Below, piece by piece: positions 1-10,579 of a stretch of DNA of 64,000 nucleotides. The stretch comes from Brachypodium distachyon (Eukaryota; Streptophyta; Magnoliopsida; Poales; Poaceae), in the NCBI RefSeq assembly GCF_000005505.3, contig NC_016135.3, forward strand, positions 1,326,001 through 1,390,000, written 5' to 3'. The first letter of the stretch is position 1, and the number at the start of each line of letters is the position of its first letter. The translations under genes and the position numbers were made by a program. Under the pieces are notes generated by a model, which made no database searches, was not told the origin of the DNA, and saw nothing but the letters and a program-made list of their open reading frames with translations.

Positions 1-1202
1 ACAAAAAGTCAAATGGACCATTTACGTGTGGGTCTCTTACATGTGACCCACACGCCGTGCAGCCACGAGTTTGTCCACTAGCGGCACATCTTTTCAATAT
101 AGGTGGCTAAATTTCTTTTATTAATTGTCAACATGTTTTATACTTGGGCATTCATACTTATTAAATTTCAGAATTCAGAAGTTATAAGTGTATGTTTCAA
201 AAAAGTTTATTCCATAAGTTTTGAAGCGTTCTAAATAAATTCAAAACCTTTTTCCCACTAAAACCATGATCGAAATATCAAGGGTACTAACAAATTCAAG
301 TCAAGTTCCATAATAGATCCGGTAATGCAAACAAATTAATAAAGTCAGGAGCCCTGCGCGCACATATTGTGAAACACGCATGTTTGTGCTACCATGTAGA
401 CCTGGAAACAATGCTACTCCCTCGGAACCATAATATTAATACTAGCTTCTGACGCAACATTTTGCTTCTGTCACCTTAAAATCAAAACTGACCGATTATC
501 ATCACGCATATTGAAAGTAACTAGCTAAGTGCCCGTGCGTTGCAACAGACATACAAATAATCTATCACTTCATAACAATGACAAAAGAGAAAGAATTGAC
601 GTCTAATTACTGTTTATCATATAAAGAGGCATTACTCTTGTGACGGTGCGGGCAGACAACAAAAATACAATCAGACACAAAAGCAATGCACAATCCTCAC
701 ATTCCAACTCTGAAATTTTACTCCTGGGCCTCAAATCTGACAAGTTCTTGATTCAGTTGGCTGTCAAAAAAAAAAGTTCTTGATTCAGCCGAACTATCTT
801 TAAGAGCGTAAATGATAAGTTCTTGATTCAGCTGGCTGTCAAAAAGAAGTTTTGTAGTGGGAAATACAAACATAAAAAGTTGATATCCCCAAATTTTTTG
901 GCAGGAGATCCGGATGACATCTCTACTACTCAAGATGGAGCACCTAAAAAGTCAATTAAATTTCAAGAAAAATAACAGGCTGTAACCTGATGATCTCCAA
1001 ACTCTGCACTCAATTGCCTCACTGTAGAATCTGCCAATCATTAGATTAAAGAATAGTTCTTCAAAAAATCTCAACCTAAAAAGCAAGAGTCCAACTGAAA
1101 ATAAGTAAAAATATGACACTAACTTCTAGTGGGAGTTCTTTGCGGATTTCTTGGAAATATAATGCCAATGCTAAACAAAAGTGAAGCTGCAAGCTCACAT
1201 AG
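1..1202. other. AT-rich intergenic sequence, no gene
   Basis: No coding region is supported. A terminus-like motif (cccgtgcgttgcaac) sits at about 530-545; the same motif, sometimes altered, recurs at about 23945 (inverted) and 44402. A short unit (gttcttgattcag) repeats three times between about 743 and 831. Bases 133-275 resemble 3410-3556. Confidence 0.5.
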
Positions 1203-2112
1203 TGCATGTTTGGTACAGCTCCACTTCACAGCTTCACCAGTGAAGCAGGTGAAGTTGTCCCAAACACCCTAAACTTCATGTGTCAGGTGAAGTGGAGCAG
1301 TACACTCGTATAGTTCATTTTACTGGAGTCAAGAAATAGATGCTTTTCCTGCTCCACTTCACCAAAGTAGGGATTAATTACCCACCAATGCCATTATGAA
1401 GACCGAACCGTTATCTCCCGAGACCCTCCCCGATTCCTCATCTCCCTGCTCGGCTCCTCCCCATACGAGTTGTACTTCTCCCATGGCGGGATTGGCGGCG
1501 CATCTCCGGCCCTAGCAGAGCCCGCCACCCCTGCTCCTTTGTGGCGCTGCTGTCGACGCGTGTAGGTCTGCCGCCCCTGCTCCTCCGTGGCGCCGCCGCC
1601 GCCGCGTGGAGGGCCACCGCTCCTGCTCCTCCGTGGCGCTGCCGCCGTCGCCGCGTGTAGGTCCGCCGCCCCTGCTCCTCCGTGGCGCCGCCGCCACCGC
1701 GTGGAGGTCCGCCGCTCCTGCTCCTCCGTGGCACCGCCGCCGCCGCATGGAGGGCTGCTTCGTGGTCCGGCGGCCGCCCTTTGCTGAAGCCAAAATGCTA
1801 GTTCCCCTACTCTTCCATCCCTCTGTGTTTGTCCGTCGCGGCCTGAGCAAGTTCTTTGTTGATTTCTCCATCCCGCGAATTGCTAGGTTCTGCAATTGGC
1901 AATTGCTAGGTTCTGTGATCCTACATGAAAGTGCATCCACACCAATTGTGCAATTGCTAAGTTCTGTGATGTTTGTGCCAAGATATTTTAGAGGTGGAGT
2001 GGAGCTGATTTTTGTGCAAAACACATTTATCAGGTGAAGTGGAGCTGAGATGGAGTGGAGTTTAAAGGTGGAGTGAAGTTTAGGTGGAGTGGAGCCCTCC
2101 CAGACAGGCCCA
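1203..2112. mobile_element. Non-autonomous DNA transposon, possibly PIF/Harbinger-like
   Basis: The left end (tgcatgtttggtacagctcc) and the inverted right end (tgggcctgtctgggagggct) form an imperfect terminal inverted repeat that continues into CCACTTCAC/CCACTCCAC. TAG flanks both ends (1200-1202 and 2113-2115) and would fit a 3-bp target duplication. No transposase is encoded. The interior carries a GC-rich minisatellite. The superfamily call is an inference from TIR style only; a hAT-type element with an eroded TSD is the alternative. Confidence 0.45.
1519..1751. repeat. GC-rich minisatellite, about five units of 46-49 bp
   Basis: Each unit contains ccgcccctgctcctccgtgg followed by a run of gccgcc triplets and gcgtgga. 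The repeat makes long open frames on both strands, rich in Arg, Ala, Pro and Gly. These are composition artefacts, not genes. It lies inside the transposon at 1203-2112. Confidence 0.75.
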
Positions 2113-2339
2113 TAGAATCGAACTGACAACGACTGAACGACATCGGTGGTTTGAAATAATTGGCTAGGCTCTTAAATAAAATAAATTATTGTTCAGAAAC
2201 ACATACCGATAGCAAACCTTGCCTAAAAAAAAGTTACCAACAGCAAACCTGCAATGCACTGAAAATTATTGGGATTAAATGTCGGCTTCTCTTGTCCACC
2301 TGCTTCCAACTTTTCCAGTACCTGTACATGTCAAGCTAT

Positions 2340-2890
2340 TGAATATCCAAAACAAAGGTCTGCTTCGGCGTCTGCGTCTAGGGAGGGAGAGGGCTGCGTC
2401 CGCGGCAGAGGACGGAGGCAGCGGCGTCCGCCACAGGGGAGGGAGAGGCAGCGGCTCCCAAGCTGCGATGGACGGCAGCGGCAACGGCGGCACATGGCCT
2501 CGCCTGTGGTGACAGAGGGGAGAGCGAGATGCGAGGCAGTGGAGGATGCATCCTCGTCAGCGGCATCCATGGGGTAGGCGGCGTTCTCCTCGACGAAGCA
2601 CGCGGCGGCGAGGGAGGAGGGTGACGGCGGCGTCCCGGGCTGCGACGTACGGCGGATCGGGAGTTGGTTGCGGCAGCGGATCGGGAGGTTTGGAGTCGGG
2701 AGTTGGCGGAGGAGAGGGGAGGCGACCACGTGAGGTGCGAGGAGGAGGGAGAGGAGACGACCAACGGGTGTGGAGGCGGCCGCGGAACAAACAAGGACGG
2801 TTTTCCTTTCGTGCGTGCGTCCGGGGTTTTTTCGCGAGGGAGTTGGACACACGGACGACGGTGATACATACCGCAAATTAGCGTGCGGGG
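2340..2890. other. GC-rich block without a supported gene
   Basis: Several overlapping frames stay open on both strands because the base composition is GC-rich. None shows a recognisable domain, a consistent start or splice sites. The block ends in an AT-rich stretch with gatagtaata-type repeats near 2950-2970. It may be a degraded captured gene fragment, but nothing in the sequence proves that. Confidence 0.4.
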
Positions 2891-3544
2891 GCGAGAGGGA
2901 GAGGACGTACGAGGGACGACCGACGTACGCGGACTGTAAATTAAAGAATAGTAATAGATAATAGATAACAGATACTCATTTTGTGAAAACTTCTTTGGTT
3001 ATCCCTATTAAAGCGAATTTTTTCACATTTTACCCAATTTTAGGTTGGCCCATATGTCATCTACACGTGATATTCAAAAATAGCTGTACGTCCTGGGCCG
3101 CTACTCGATTAATTGCTTTGCTTCTTACCTTAGAGGCCTTCTCATTACTGCTTGCCTTCTATTCCTCGAGCGATCAGAAACTGCTTCTTTTGTTCCTTGT
3201 GCTCCGTTTGGTAAGTAACTGTTCCTACTGGGATCTTGCATCGAATTCCAAATGTGTAAGACTGCCTAGTACTCTGTTTTTTCGACTATCACCGCACATT
3301 TGCTATCTCTCGAGATTAACTAGGGGCGTAGCTTCCGATCCATCAAACGCAAGGCATTATTTACAGCAGGACACGTTCACTTGGAATTTCTTATTTTTCA
3401 GAATGTTTTTAATACTTGGACATTCGTATTGTTCAAATTTTTGAGGAATCCAGAAATTTCAGGAGTTTATATTATATGTTTCGAAAAAATTATTCTTTAT
3501 GTTCTTGCAACGTTCTAGATAAATGTCAAAACCGTTTTTGAGCC

Positions 3545-4100
3545 ATCTCGTGATCGGACCGAACGGAGCTTTTCAAGCATTGATCGAGGTAAGAATACCC
3601 TCAGAATTTTAAACCTTTACCTTAGCGTTGAGTCCGAGTCAAACGGAGCGAGCTCCTCGAAATCGTTCTAGGCTCAAAGGAGCTAGCCCTCTCCCCTTGA
3701 GTTTCTTTAAGTGATAGTAAACGGTAGGGGTTTATATATGATAGAGGTCCATGTCGACAAAGACCATAGCTACCCTTGGTGAGACCGTGAGAGAGAAAGT
3801 GAGGGCAAAAAGGAAATCTTAGTTTGTGCTTGGATGAGGAAAATTGTTAACAAAGACAGTGGCCAATCATTTGTCTTATCCTCTCGGACCTTTGGCTTTA
3901 ATTTCTAGCTTCTAGACACTTTTCCTCCTTTCTTCCTCTCTTTTAGTTCCTTTCGCCTTTTTGGGCATGACTAGAAGGCTTGACTTTTTTTGATAGGTGT
4001 CTTGTAGACTTTTCATAACCGGAGTTGAACATCGTTGACTTGATAATTGTCACGTAAGACCCACTACATATAAGGGATACTAATAAATACTTACGTGACG
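3545..4100 (-). repeat. Decayed LTR related to the Gypsy LTRs at 7947 and 22820
   Basis: Blocks occur in the same order as in the two intact LTRs: ggaccgaacgga, a Tyr/Leu-poor spacer ending in ctagccctctccccttgagttt, aagtgagagt-like sequence, a TATA-containing stretch near 3731-3745, tccatg..gacaaagaccata, cttgact-rich sequence and finally cacgtaag..catataaggg. The similarity is diluted by many substitutions and indels, and no clear TSD or TG/CA end is left. It marks an older insertion of the same or a sister family. Confidence 0.6.
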
Positions 4101-4299
4101 AACGCAAGACATGATGTTCGATGCAGAGGCGAGAAGCCCGTCGAAGCATGACACGGTGTGGTGTATACGATGCGGCGCCGGGACATATTCTCACGGGGTT
4201 TGGGTCATTTCGCCCCAATATATTCGGGGAGGAAGTACATGGACTCCCTTCCACAACATTTACCTCATGGGTGGAGACCGAACCCCGGCAGACCGTGAA

Positions 4300-5262
4300 G
4301 TGGCCCTAGGTGTGAAAAGCTTTTCTTTGGTAAATTTTGAATTTGGCCTGGGACTTTCATCTTCAAAATATTCGTTTCAGCCCAACAGGCAACCAGGAAC
4401 TACCTCTCGAGAGACAGTTCCTTCCTGGTCTCCCAGGCGACAGGAGCATGTCGCGGTGAAGGCTCTGGTCCACTCTCACTCCGTTTGCCGCTCTGGCGGC
4501 AGGAGAGGGGGGGACCTTCTTCCTCTGTCTTGGTCTGTAGAGTTTGGGTCTGGTTTTGCCTGTTGTGGTGCGTTGTTGGGGTGGTGGGAGCGGCGCCCAG
4601 GCGAATAAATTTGCCTCATCTCTACTCCTACACCGACGATGACCTTCAGGGGCGGCGCCTCGGAGTTGATGGCAACGTGTGCTTGTTGGCCATTTAGATC
4701 AACAGCTTGGTCTTCTTGCCGTTCTTCAGATCGTGTGAGATCCATTTCTCGGTGTGTCGCCGACGTTCGTCGTTATGCACGGCGGCGTTGGGGCCCGAGG
4801 CAAGATGGTTGCTCTGGAGCGAGGATGTTGGTCCAGAATTGGTGGATCGGTCGTTATTCCCCGACTTCGTCGATGGGATGCGGTGGATCTAGGTTCAAGG
4901 AAGCACTGGGATGTCCCCTGGTCGACGTGCCACAGTGGCATGTGCCTCGTTGTTTGCAGCGGGCCTGTTCATCGACGCACTAAGCCTCGTTGGCGATGAT
5001 GCTTTTTTTGGATCTGTCAATGGTGGAGGTTCGGCGTCTCTTCCAGTGTTCGTCTAGACGACGTTGTAGTTTGGCGGTGGCCGCTGGTTTTGGTGAGTAC
5101 AGGAACCCCAAGTGATGTTCTGTATTTTTCTATCCATTGGGTTTTTCTGCAAATTTTCTAGGCCAACTGTTCTTCTTCTAGTTTGTCTTTTCGTTTCCAC
5201 GTTTGTTTGTTCATGTAATGTGATTTTCTATTAATAAAATATGTGGTTGCTCAAAAAAATAA
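4300..5262 (+). mobile_element. Probable non-LTR retroelement 3' remnant
   Basis: The stretch has no conserved coding domain. It ends in a 3' UTR-like segment (gttcatgtaatgtgattttc, then attaataaaatatg, then an A-rich tail at about 5245-5265). This ending is typical of grass L1 LINEs and their processed derivatives. The 5' end and TSD could not be placed. A decayed host transcript copy is equally possible. Confidence 0.3.
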
Positions 5263-5592
5263 ATCTTTTCAGAGCGGACTATGAATATCTGGCCCTGGTC
5301 TTGATTAGATTAGATCCTGACTGAGCTGACGTGGCCATGGAACCACAGCATTCAGCTGTCACATTTGGGACAAGCTAACTGTCTAATATGCCGGCCGATT
5401 TTTTGAGATACAGCTGACTGCCAGGCTGAGTCGTCATTGCTGCCATTGTGTGCACACCTCGATCACAACGCCGCAGCTTTGCTAGCAACAACGAATAAAC
5501 CAAAAGATGAGCTCAAGAACGTAACTCCGACGCTGAAGCCGACCTCTACTCGAGTAATTAATTCCATCGTTTCCGGCCATTCTAGCTGCAGT

Positions 5593-5600
5593 TATATAAA
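5593..5600 (+). promoter_or_regulatory. TATA box of the F-box gene
   Basis: TATATAAA lies 47 bp upstream of the ATG at 5647. Transcription about 30 bp downstream would leave a very short 5' UTR. No other TATA is better placed. Confidence 0.6.
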
Positions 5601-5646
5601 CAACTTACGCGCTCTCTTACCTCCGGCCTGCAGCCAGTACTACGCC

Positions 5647-6968
5647 ATGGCAGCTACACCCTCGTCCTCGTCGCCCGGATCTCGCCTCCTCCAAGGACCG
5701 CCGCCGCCGGAGCCAGAGAAGACGAAGAAGCAGAAGACAGAGAAGGAGGAGGATGTAAGAGACTGGGCGGAGCTGCCGCGGGACGCGCTGCTGCTGGTGC
5801 TGGAGAAGCTCAGCCAGGTGGACGTCTTCCGGGGGCCCGAGCTGGTGTGCGGGCCATGGCGTCGCGCCGCGCTGGACGAGCCCACGCTGTGGCGCCACAT
5901 CGACCTGCGCCATTGCCACGTCGACGCCTCCTCCCGCTGGTGCCTCCGCCCGATGGCCCACGCCGCCGTCCGCCGGAGCCGAGGCTGCGAGGCGCTCCGG
6001 GGCGAGGGTGCCGTCGACGAATGGGTCATATCTCTCCTGGAAAACTCGTGAGTGTTTCACTCGCGCAATGACTCCACTTCTTCTTGTACAACGTCGTCAA
6101 AATACTCTGTTCCGTTCACCGTATATACTCTCTTTAGGTTCATGGTCTAACATGCTTAGCATTTTTTTTCGAAAAAGAAGGAAACCCCCGTAGCCTTTGC
6201 ATCCATTGATGCACACAACCATCGTATTATTAACTTGCTTAGCATAAATTACTCTAGAAAGTTTTGTCTAATGGACCCACCATATATATTTAGATAACTC
6301 CATGTGAGATCCAAGAGCTTTTACCTTGGGCCCATGTAGACGAACGTTTAGAAAAAAAAACTCCGATCCCGCTTTTAGCTTTTATCCTTGCCAGGCTAAA
6401 AAATTATGTACATGGACTAATCCGCAGGCCGCACTCGCTGAAGAGCCTCCGGATGATCTCCTGCGAAAGGATCACCGACAGGCTCAGCAATAGCATACCA
6501 TGGTTCTATAAGCTCGAGGAGCTAGAGATCTCAAACTGTGATCCTGGCGCGTTCTCATCGACATGCATAGTGGTTGGGAACTCCTGCCCGAACATGAAGC
6601 GCTTTCGTCTGAGCAGCCCGCGCTTCTACAAGCGTAGACGACGCAGGATAGATTGTGAAGTCGAGGGGATCACCAGGATGCGCGGTTTGCGTTCGTTGCA
6701 GCTTTTCGCTCAAACCATTAGCACAGATGGTCTGTCGTCCATCCTTAACAGCTGCGTGCAACTCGAGTCTCTCGACATCCGCCATTGTTTCAATATCGAG
6801 ATGGAGGAAGAGATGGTGGCAAGGTGTTCGAGGTTTCGAAGTCTAAAGCTCCCCTATGACTCGACCCACGACTACGATCTTGAGTTTTCCGCCCCAGATA
6901 TGAGATTGGAGAGTCCACGGGCAATGACCTACGAGGACTACCACGGCGCCTGGGGGTCTTCATATTAA
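5647..6968 (+). CDS. F-box/LRR-repeat protein (SKIP19-like family), two exons
   Basis: Exons are 5647-6047 and 6428-6968. The donor (ctc|gtgagt) and acceptor (ccgcag|gcc) join to complete a Ser codon, giving 313 residues. A Pro/Ser-rich head and a Lys/Glu-rich stretch (about 22-36) precede an F-box at about residues 40-87 (DWAELPRDALLLVLEKL, then LVCGPWRRAA and LWRHIDL). Irregular leucine-rich repeats follow, with LKSLRMISC, LEELEISNC, LRSLQLF and LESLDIRHC. In this family the F-box binds the SKP1-like adaptor of an SCF ubiquitin ligase and the LRRs bind the target; the target is unknown here. The ATG was chosen because it follows the TATA box closely and has a good context (gccATGG). The last exon is duplicated downstream at 7524 as a pseudogene. 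The 380-bp intron holds nothing recognisable. Confidence 0.88.
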
Positions 6969-7523
6969 CCGGGAGAAAGACCAGAAGCTTTTAAGACGCT
7001 ACTCTCCCTCCGTTCCTTTTTAAGATGTTTTAGCTTTGTCATGGTCATGGGTCAAACTTGTTAAAATCTGACTAAGTTTATAGATGTATCAGTCTTGTGC
7101 GAACGTTTTGTGAGTGTGTACTGCTGGGCTGTAATAGGTGTTTCTTAGAAAATAAAAGATCTGTAACGTTGCTTGCAGGTAGCAAATTAACCAACGTTCC
7201 ACAAAACTAGGCTTGTACATGATCCAAGCATCCATACAAAAATGTCTCGTTCAACATAGAATTCACATGATAGTCGCTCTACAAGACCACCGTACTTCAT
7301 TTCATAGGCTCTTCTTATGCGGTACCCTTCTTATTCATGAGATGTTGTCATCTTATTCATTCATGAGTGATCATGCATGCAAGAAAGAGGTCTCACACGT
7401 GAATTTCATTTAAGCAAGATCTCTGCAAACTGCAAACGCAAATGCAGCAATTCCATGTCAATGTCCAAAGCGACCACTTTTATTGCTGCCAGACTAAAAA
7501 TTTGTACATTTACTAATTTGCAG
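6969..7523. other. Intergenic DNA between F-box copies; partial MITE end
   Basis: A Stowaway-like end (ctccctccgttc) starts at about 7007, but no matching right end is seen. The last 50 bp before 7524 resemble the end of the F-box intron (agactaaaaatttgtaca..ctaatttgcag), so the duplication included intron sequence but apparently not exon 1. Confidence 0.5.
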
Positions 7524-7946
7524 GGCAGCGCTCTCGTTGAAGAGCCTCCGGATGATCTCCTGTGAAAAGATCACCGATAGGCTTAGTGGAAGCATACCAC
7601 ATTTCCCTTTGCTCGAGGGAGGTAGAGATCTCAAACTGCGGTCCCGGCAAGTTCTCGTCGACGTGCATTGTCGTCGGAAACTCTTGCCCATACCTAACGC
7701 GCTTTCGCCTTAGCAGCCCACGTTTCTATAGATGGAATCCCATGATAGACTGTGAAGTCGAGGGGATCACCAGGATGCGCGGTTTGCATTCGTTGCAGCT
7801 TTTCGCTCAAAAAGCACGGATGGTTTGGCGTCCATCCTCGACAGTTGCGTCCAGCTGGAGTCTCTCAACATCCGCCATTGTTTCAACGTGCAGATGGAGG
7901 ACGAGATGGTTGCAAGGTGTTCTAGGCTTGAATCTCTAAAGCTCCC
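7524..7946 (+). pseudogene. Duplicated last exon of the F-box gene, left part
   Basis: Starting just after a conserved acceptor (tttgcag), this stretch matches exon 2 of the F-box gene nearly base for base: LKSLRMISCEKITDRLS, VEISNCGPG, SSTCIVVGNSCP and DCEVEGITRMRGL are all readable. There are two frameshifts: one extra base near 7617-7625, and a net loss of about four bases near 7806 in the stretch after LQLFAQ. No F-box exon precedes it. It is broken at 7946 by the Gypsy element. CTCCC at 7942-7946 is the left target duplication. Confidence 0.85.
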
Positions 7947-8656
7947 TGTTGTTGTTAGCCAAGGGCTTGGACCGAACGGATCTTTCCGAGACACCTTTTG
8001 GTGAGAGGTTCGTCGGGGCCGCTCATACTTGGACCGAACGCGATTTTCCAAGTATATAGGTTAGAATATCCTCGGAACTCTAACCCAACCCCTTCTCCTT
8101 CGAACCCGAGCCAACCAAGACTAGTTCGGAACCTCGAAACTAGAGTCCCCTAGAAGTCTTTTTCAAGGCTGATCGACTTTCAGTCGAGAGCGGCTCGCGA
8201 GAGCGAACCTTAGAGGGAGCACTCTAGCCCTCTCCCCTTAAGTTTATTCAAGTGAGAGTGAATGGTACATACCCCCATGGGGGTATTTATAGCCTAGGGG
8301 TCCATGACAAAAGACCATGGCTACCCTCGAGGGAGAGAGAAAAGTGGGGCAAAATCGTAAAAGTAGCTCATTTGGTTCATAACTTTTGTGTGCACCATGT
8401 GATAAAAGTGGGGCTTGGTCCATGGTCCACCATGGACTAAGGGCCCCTCCTCACACCTTTCTTACCCCCTACTCTAGCTCATTTAACCATTTGACCATGG
8501 CATGAAAGGTTTGACTTGTTGACTTGTCTCCCTTCGCCATGTAAGATTGACTGCGCCACCTGGGCGTCTTGACTCGTGCTTGTGAAATGTTGACTTGGTC
8601 GCTGCCACGTAGGATTTACGACCCGGCCCATATAAGGGTTTTATTTTACTACAACA
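7947..8656 (-). repeat. 3' LTR of the Gypsy element
   Basis: It spans from TGTTGTTGTTAGCC to TACTACAACA as read on the plus strand. A minus-strand TATA box (CTATAAATA) is at 8284-8292. Compared with the other LTR, the plus-strand left end has an extra TGT repeat (TGTTGTTGTTAG against TTGTTAG), most likely replication slippage. Confidence 0.88.
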
Positions 8657-9279
8657 GTAGCCTCCTTGAGCTGGAGGCATTGAGAATGCCTTCGGGTCAA
8701 CCTTCGATGCAAGACTCCCGAGATCTTCCATTCGCGAGAGAAAATGATACCTCGGTGGCTTTCCTGCAAAAAACAGGATCCTTGGTGGAATTGCGGGGAA
8801 ATTCCATGCCCACGTCGAATTTCTTTGCTAGAAATCGAGCATCGGCGGGTATTTTAGCAAAAACCGGGACCTTAGGGGCCTCTCTGCGAGAAATATGGTG
8901 TCCTGGAGGACTTTTTTTTGCAAAAATCAGGGACCCTACGGGCCTCCCCGAAATTTTCGGGTCTTACTGGTAATTTTTCCGAGATTCTGGGCTTCTTTGC
9001 AAATTTTCTTGAATCCCGCTGGCCCATGCCAGGCCAGCCTTGTCGGGCTAGGCCGCCTCAAGGAGGCTTCTTCTCAGGTTTTTTTAGGCCGGCCTTTCTA
9101 GGCTGTTACTGGGCCGAGGCCCAGCCGGGGCCCGATACGGTTCAGTTCAAGTGATCCGATCTGACGGCTGGGGGCGTCTCTTAGCCCTAGATCGGACGGC
9201 TCTAGGATCGTCTTCAAGCTTGGTACGGCCAGAAAAAGGGGCGGTCCAACCGGCCTTCTTTTCTCCTTTGTCCCTTCGC

Positions 9280-10574
9280 CGGCGTCATGGCTGCTGACGA
9301 GGGGAGCTGCTGCTCCAGTCGGGGCCGCGTGGGAGGGCTCCCTTTTCCCTCCTCCGCTTCCTTTTTGGAAAGAGGGCTTGTCTATTAGCTATTTTCGTCG
9401 GCCTTGGACTGGGGAGAGGACGACGATGTGTCGCCGGAGGATTGGCTTGGGCTCGGACGCCTAGGAGCTTGCTGGCCTATAAAATGGAGCCCTTGGGCAC
9501 TGAGAAGCTTCACACCATACTCGTTTGGTTTGCCCGGTGTCGAAGACGCGCTCGGCGGCACCCGGCACTCCTTCGAGGGCTTGGTGTAGTAGGGAGCTCC
9601 GCAGGGGCGCTAGCCATTCCACAACGACGACGGAGGTTGTGCTGGTTGTTGGGGGACCGCCGCGGAAGCTCTCCATCGTCGAGCCTTTGTGGGGGCGCGG
9701 AGCACGTTTGAGGCCGCTCGGGGCAAGGTGCCGATCGTGCCTCCAAGTACTTCAGGGTGACTTTCGTCGTCGGCCGCACCCTTCCTGCTCGTGCGAGGGT
9801 GAGTGGAGCTTCGTGGCATATGCTTTGGTGCCCTTCGGTCGTCGGTGAGGCTTGCAGACGTTTCGTCGAGCACCTTGGGAGCACTCCGGGTAATCATGGC
9901 ATGGCGCGCGTCTTGGCATGGCTTGGCACGGTCATGGCGTTGGCGTGGCCAGGCGGGGGCGCAGCGCACGCACGCACAGGCGCGGCACGGCGCGGGAGCG
10001 GCGCGTGCTCGGGACGGCGTGGCGCGGGCGGGGCGCACGCACGGGCACGGCGTGCCGCGAGCGTGGCCAGGGTGTGGCCTGGCCGGAGCATGGTGCGCGC
10101 GCGGGCGCCATTCGGGCACCGCGAGGGCACGTAGGCACCGGAGCGGGAGCGGCTCGGCAGGAGCGCGACCCGCGCACGGGCGCAGCGTAGGCGCAGCGAG
10201 GGCACGGCTTAGGCGGGCGCGTAGGCACCGGCGTGGGAGCGTCTTCGCGTCGAATACCATGTGCGCAGAGGAGGCGGCCTTCTTCCCTTTCTTCCTGCGT
10301 TGGGCTGGCCGGATGCTTGCGGGGCCTGCGGGATGGCCCAACGGGCCCGGGCTTCACTTCCTCCTCCTTCGTCCTTTCCATACTTCGCTAATTTTTGGCG
10401 GGTTTTTTTGCAGGCGAGATGGCGGGACCCGATGTCGAGCGTCCGGCGGGTGAGCCGCCGAGGGTGCCTTCTGTGGCGCAGCTTGCGGCGAACCGACCGT
10501 CGCGGAAGAAGAAGGTCTCCTTCTGCCTTCGCGGTGGTCCTCCCTTGGTTCCGACGGTGGCGGTTGGGCGCACG
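9280..10574 (+). other. Gypsy internal region, GC-rich leader of the antisense ORF
   Basis: This lies between the 3' LTR and the nested solo LTR. At 9880-10220 it is dominated by gcgcacgcacggg-type GC-rich degenerate repeats that leave all frames open. An acceptor-like site (tttttttgcag) ends at 10413, followed by an ATG at 10419 that opens a frame running to the insertion point at 10574. No domain is seen in that first exon. Confidence 0.5.
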
Positions 10575-10579
10575 ACCAC

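Noticed and set aside
1438..2129. Long open frames on both strands rich in Arg/Pro/Ala/Gly
   Set aside because: They come from a GC-rich tandem repeat; all frames are open and none has a domain.
2331..2881. A 181-codon minus-strand frame and its overlaps
   Set aside because: Low-complexity composition with several equally long overlapping frames; no domain, start context or splice support.
9880..10220. CRISPR-like or regular tandem array of gcgcacgcacggg
   Set aside because: Units are irregular with no spacers; it is eukaryotic GC-rich retroelement sequence.
9610..10453. Overlapping frames of 216 and 243 codons
   Set aside because: GC-rich degenerate repeats inside the Gypsy element; composition explains them.
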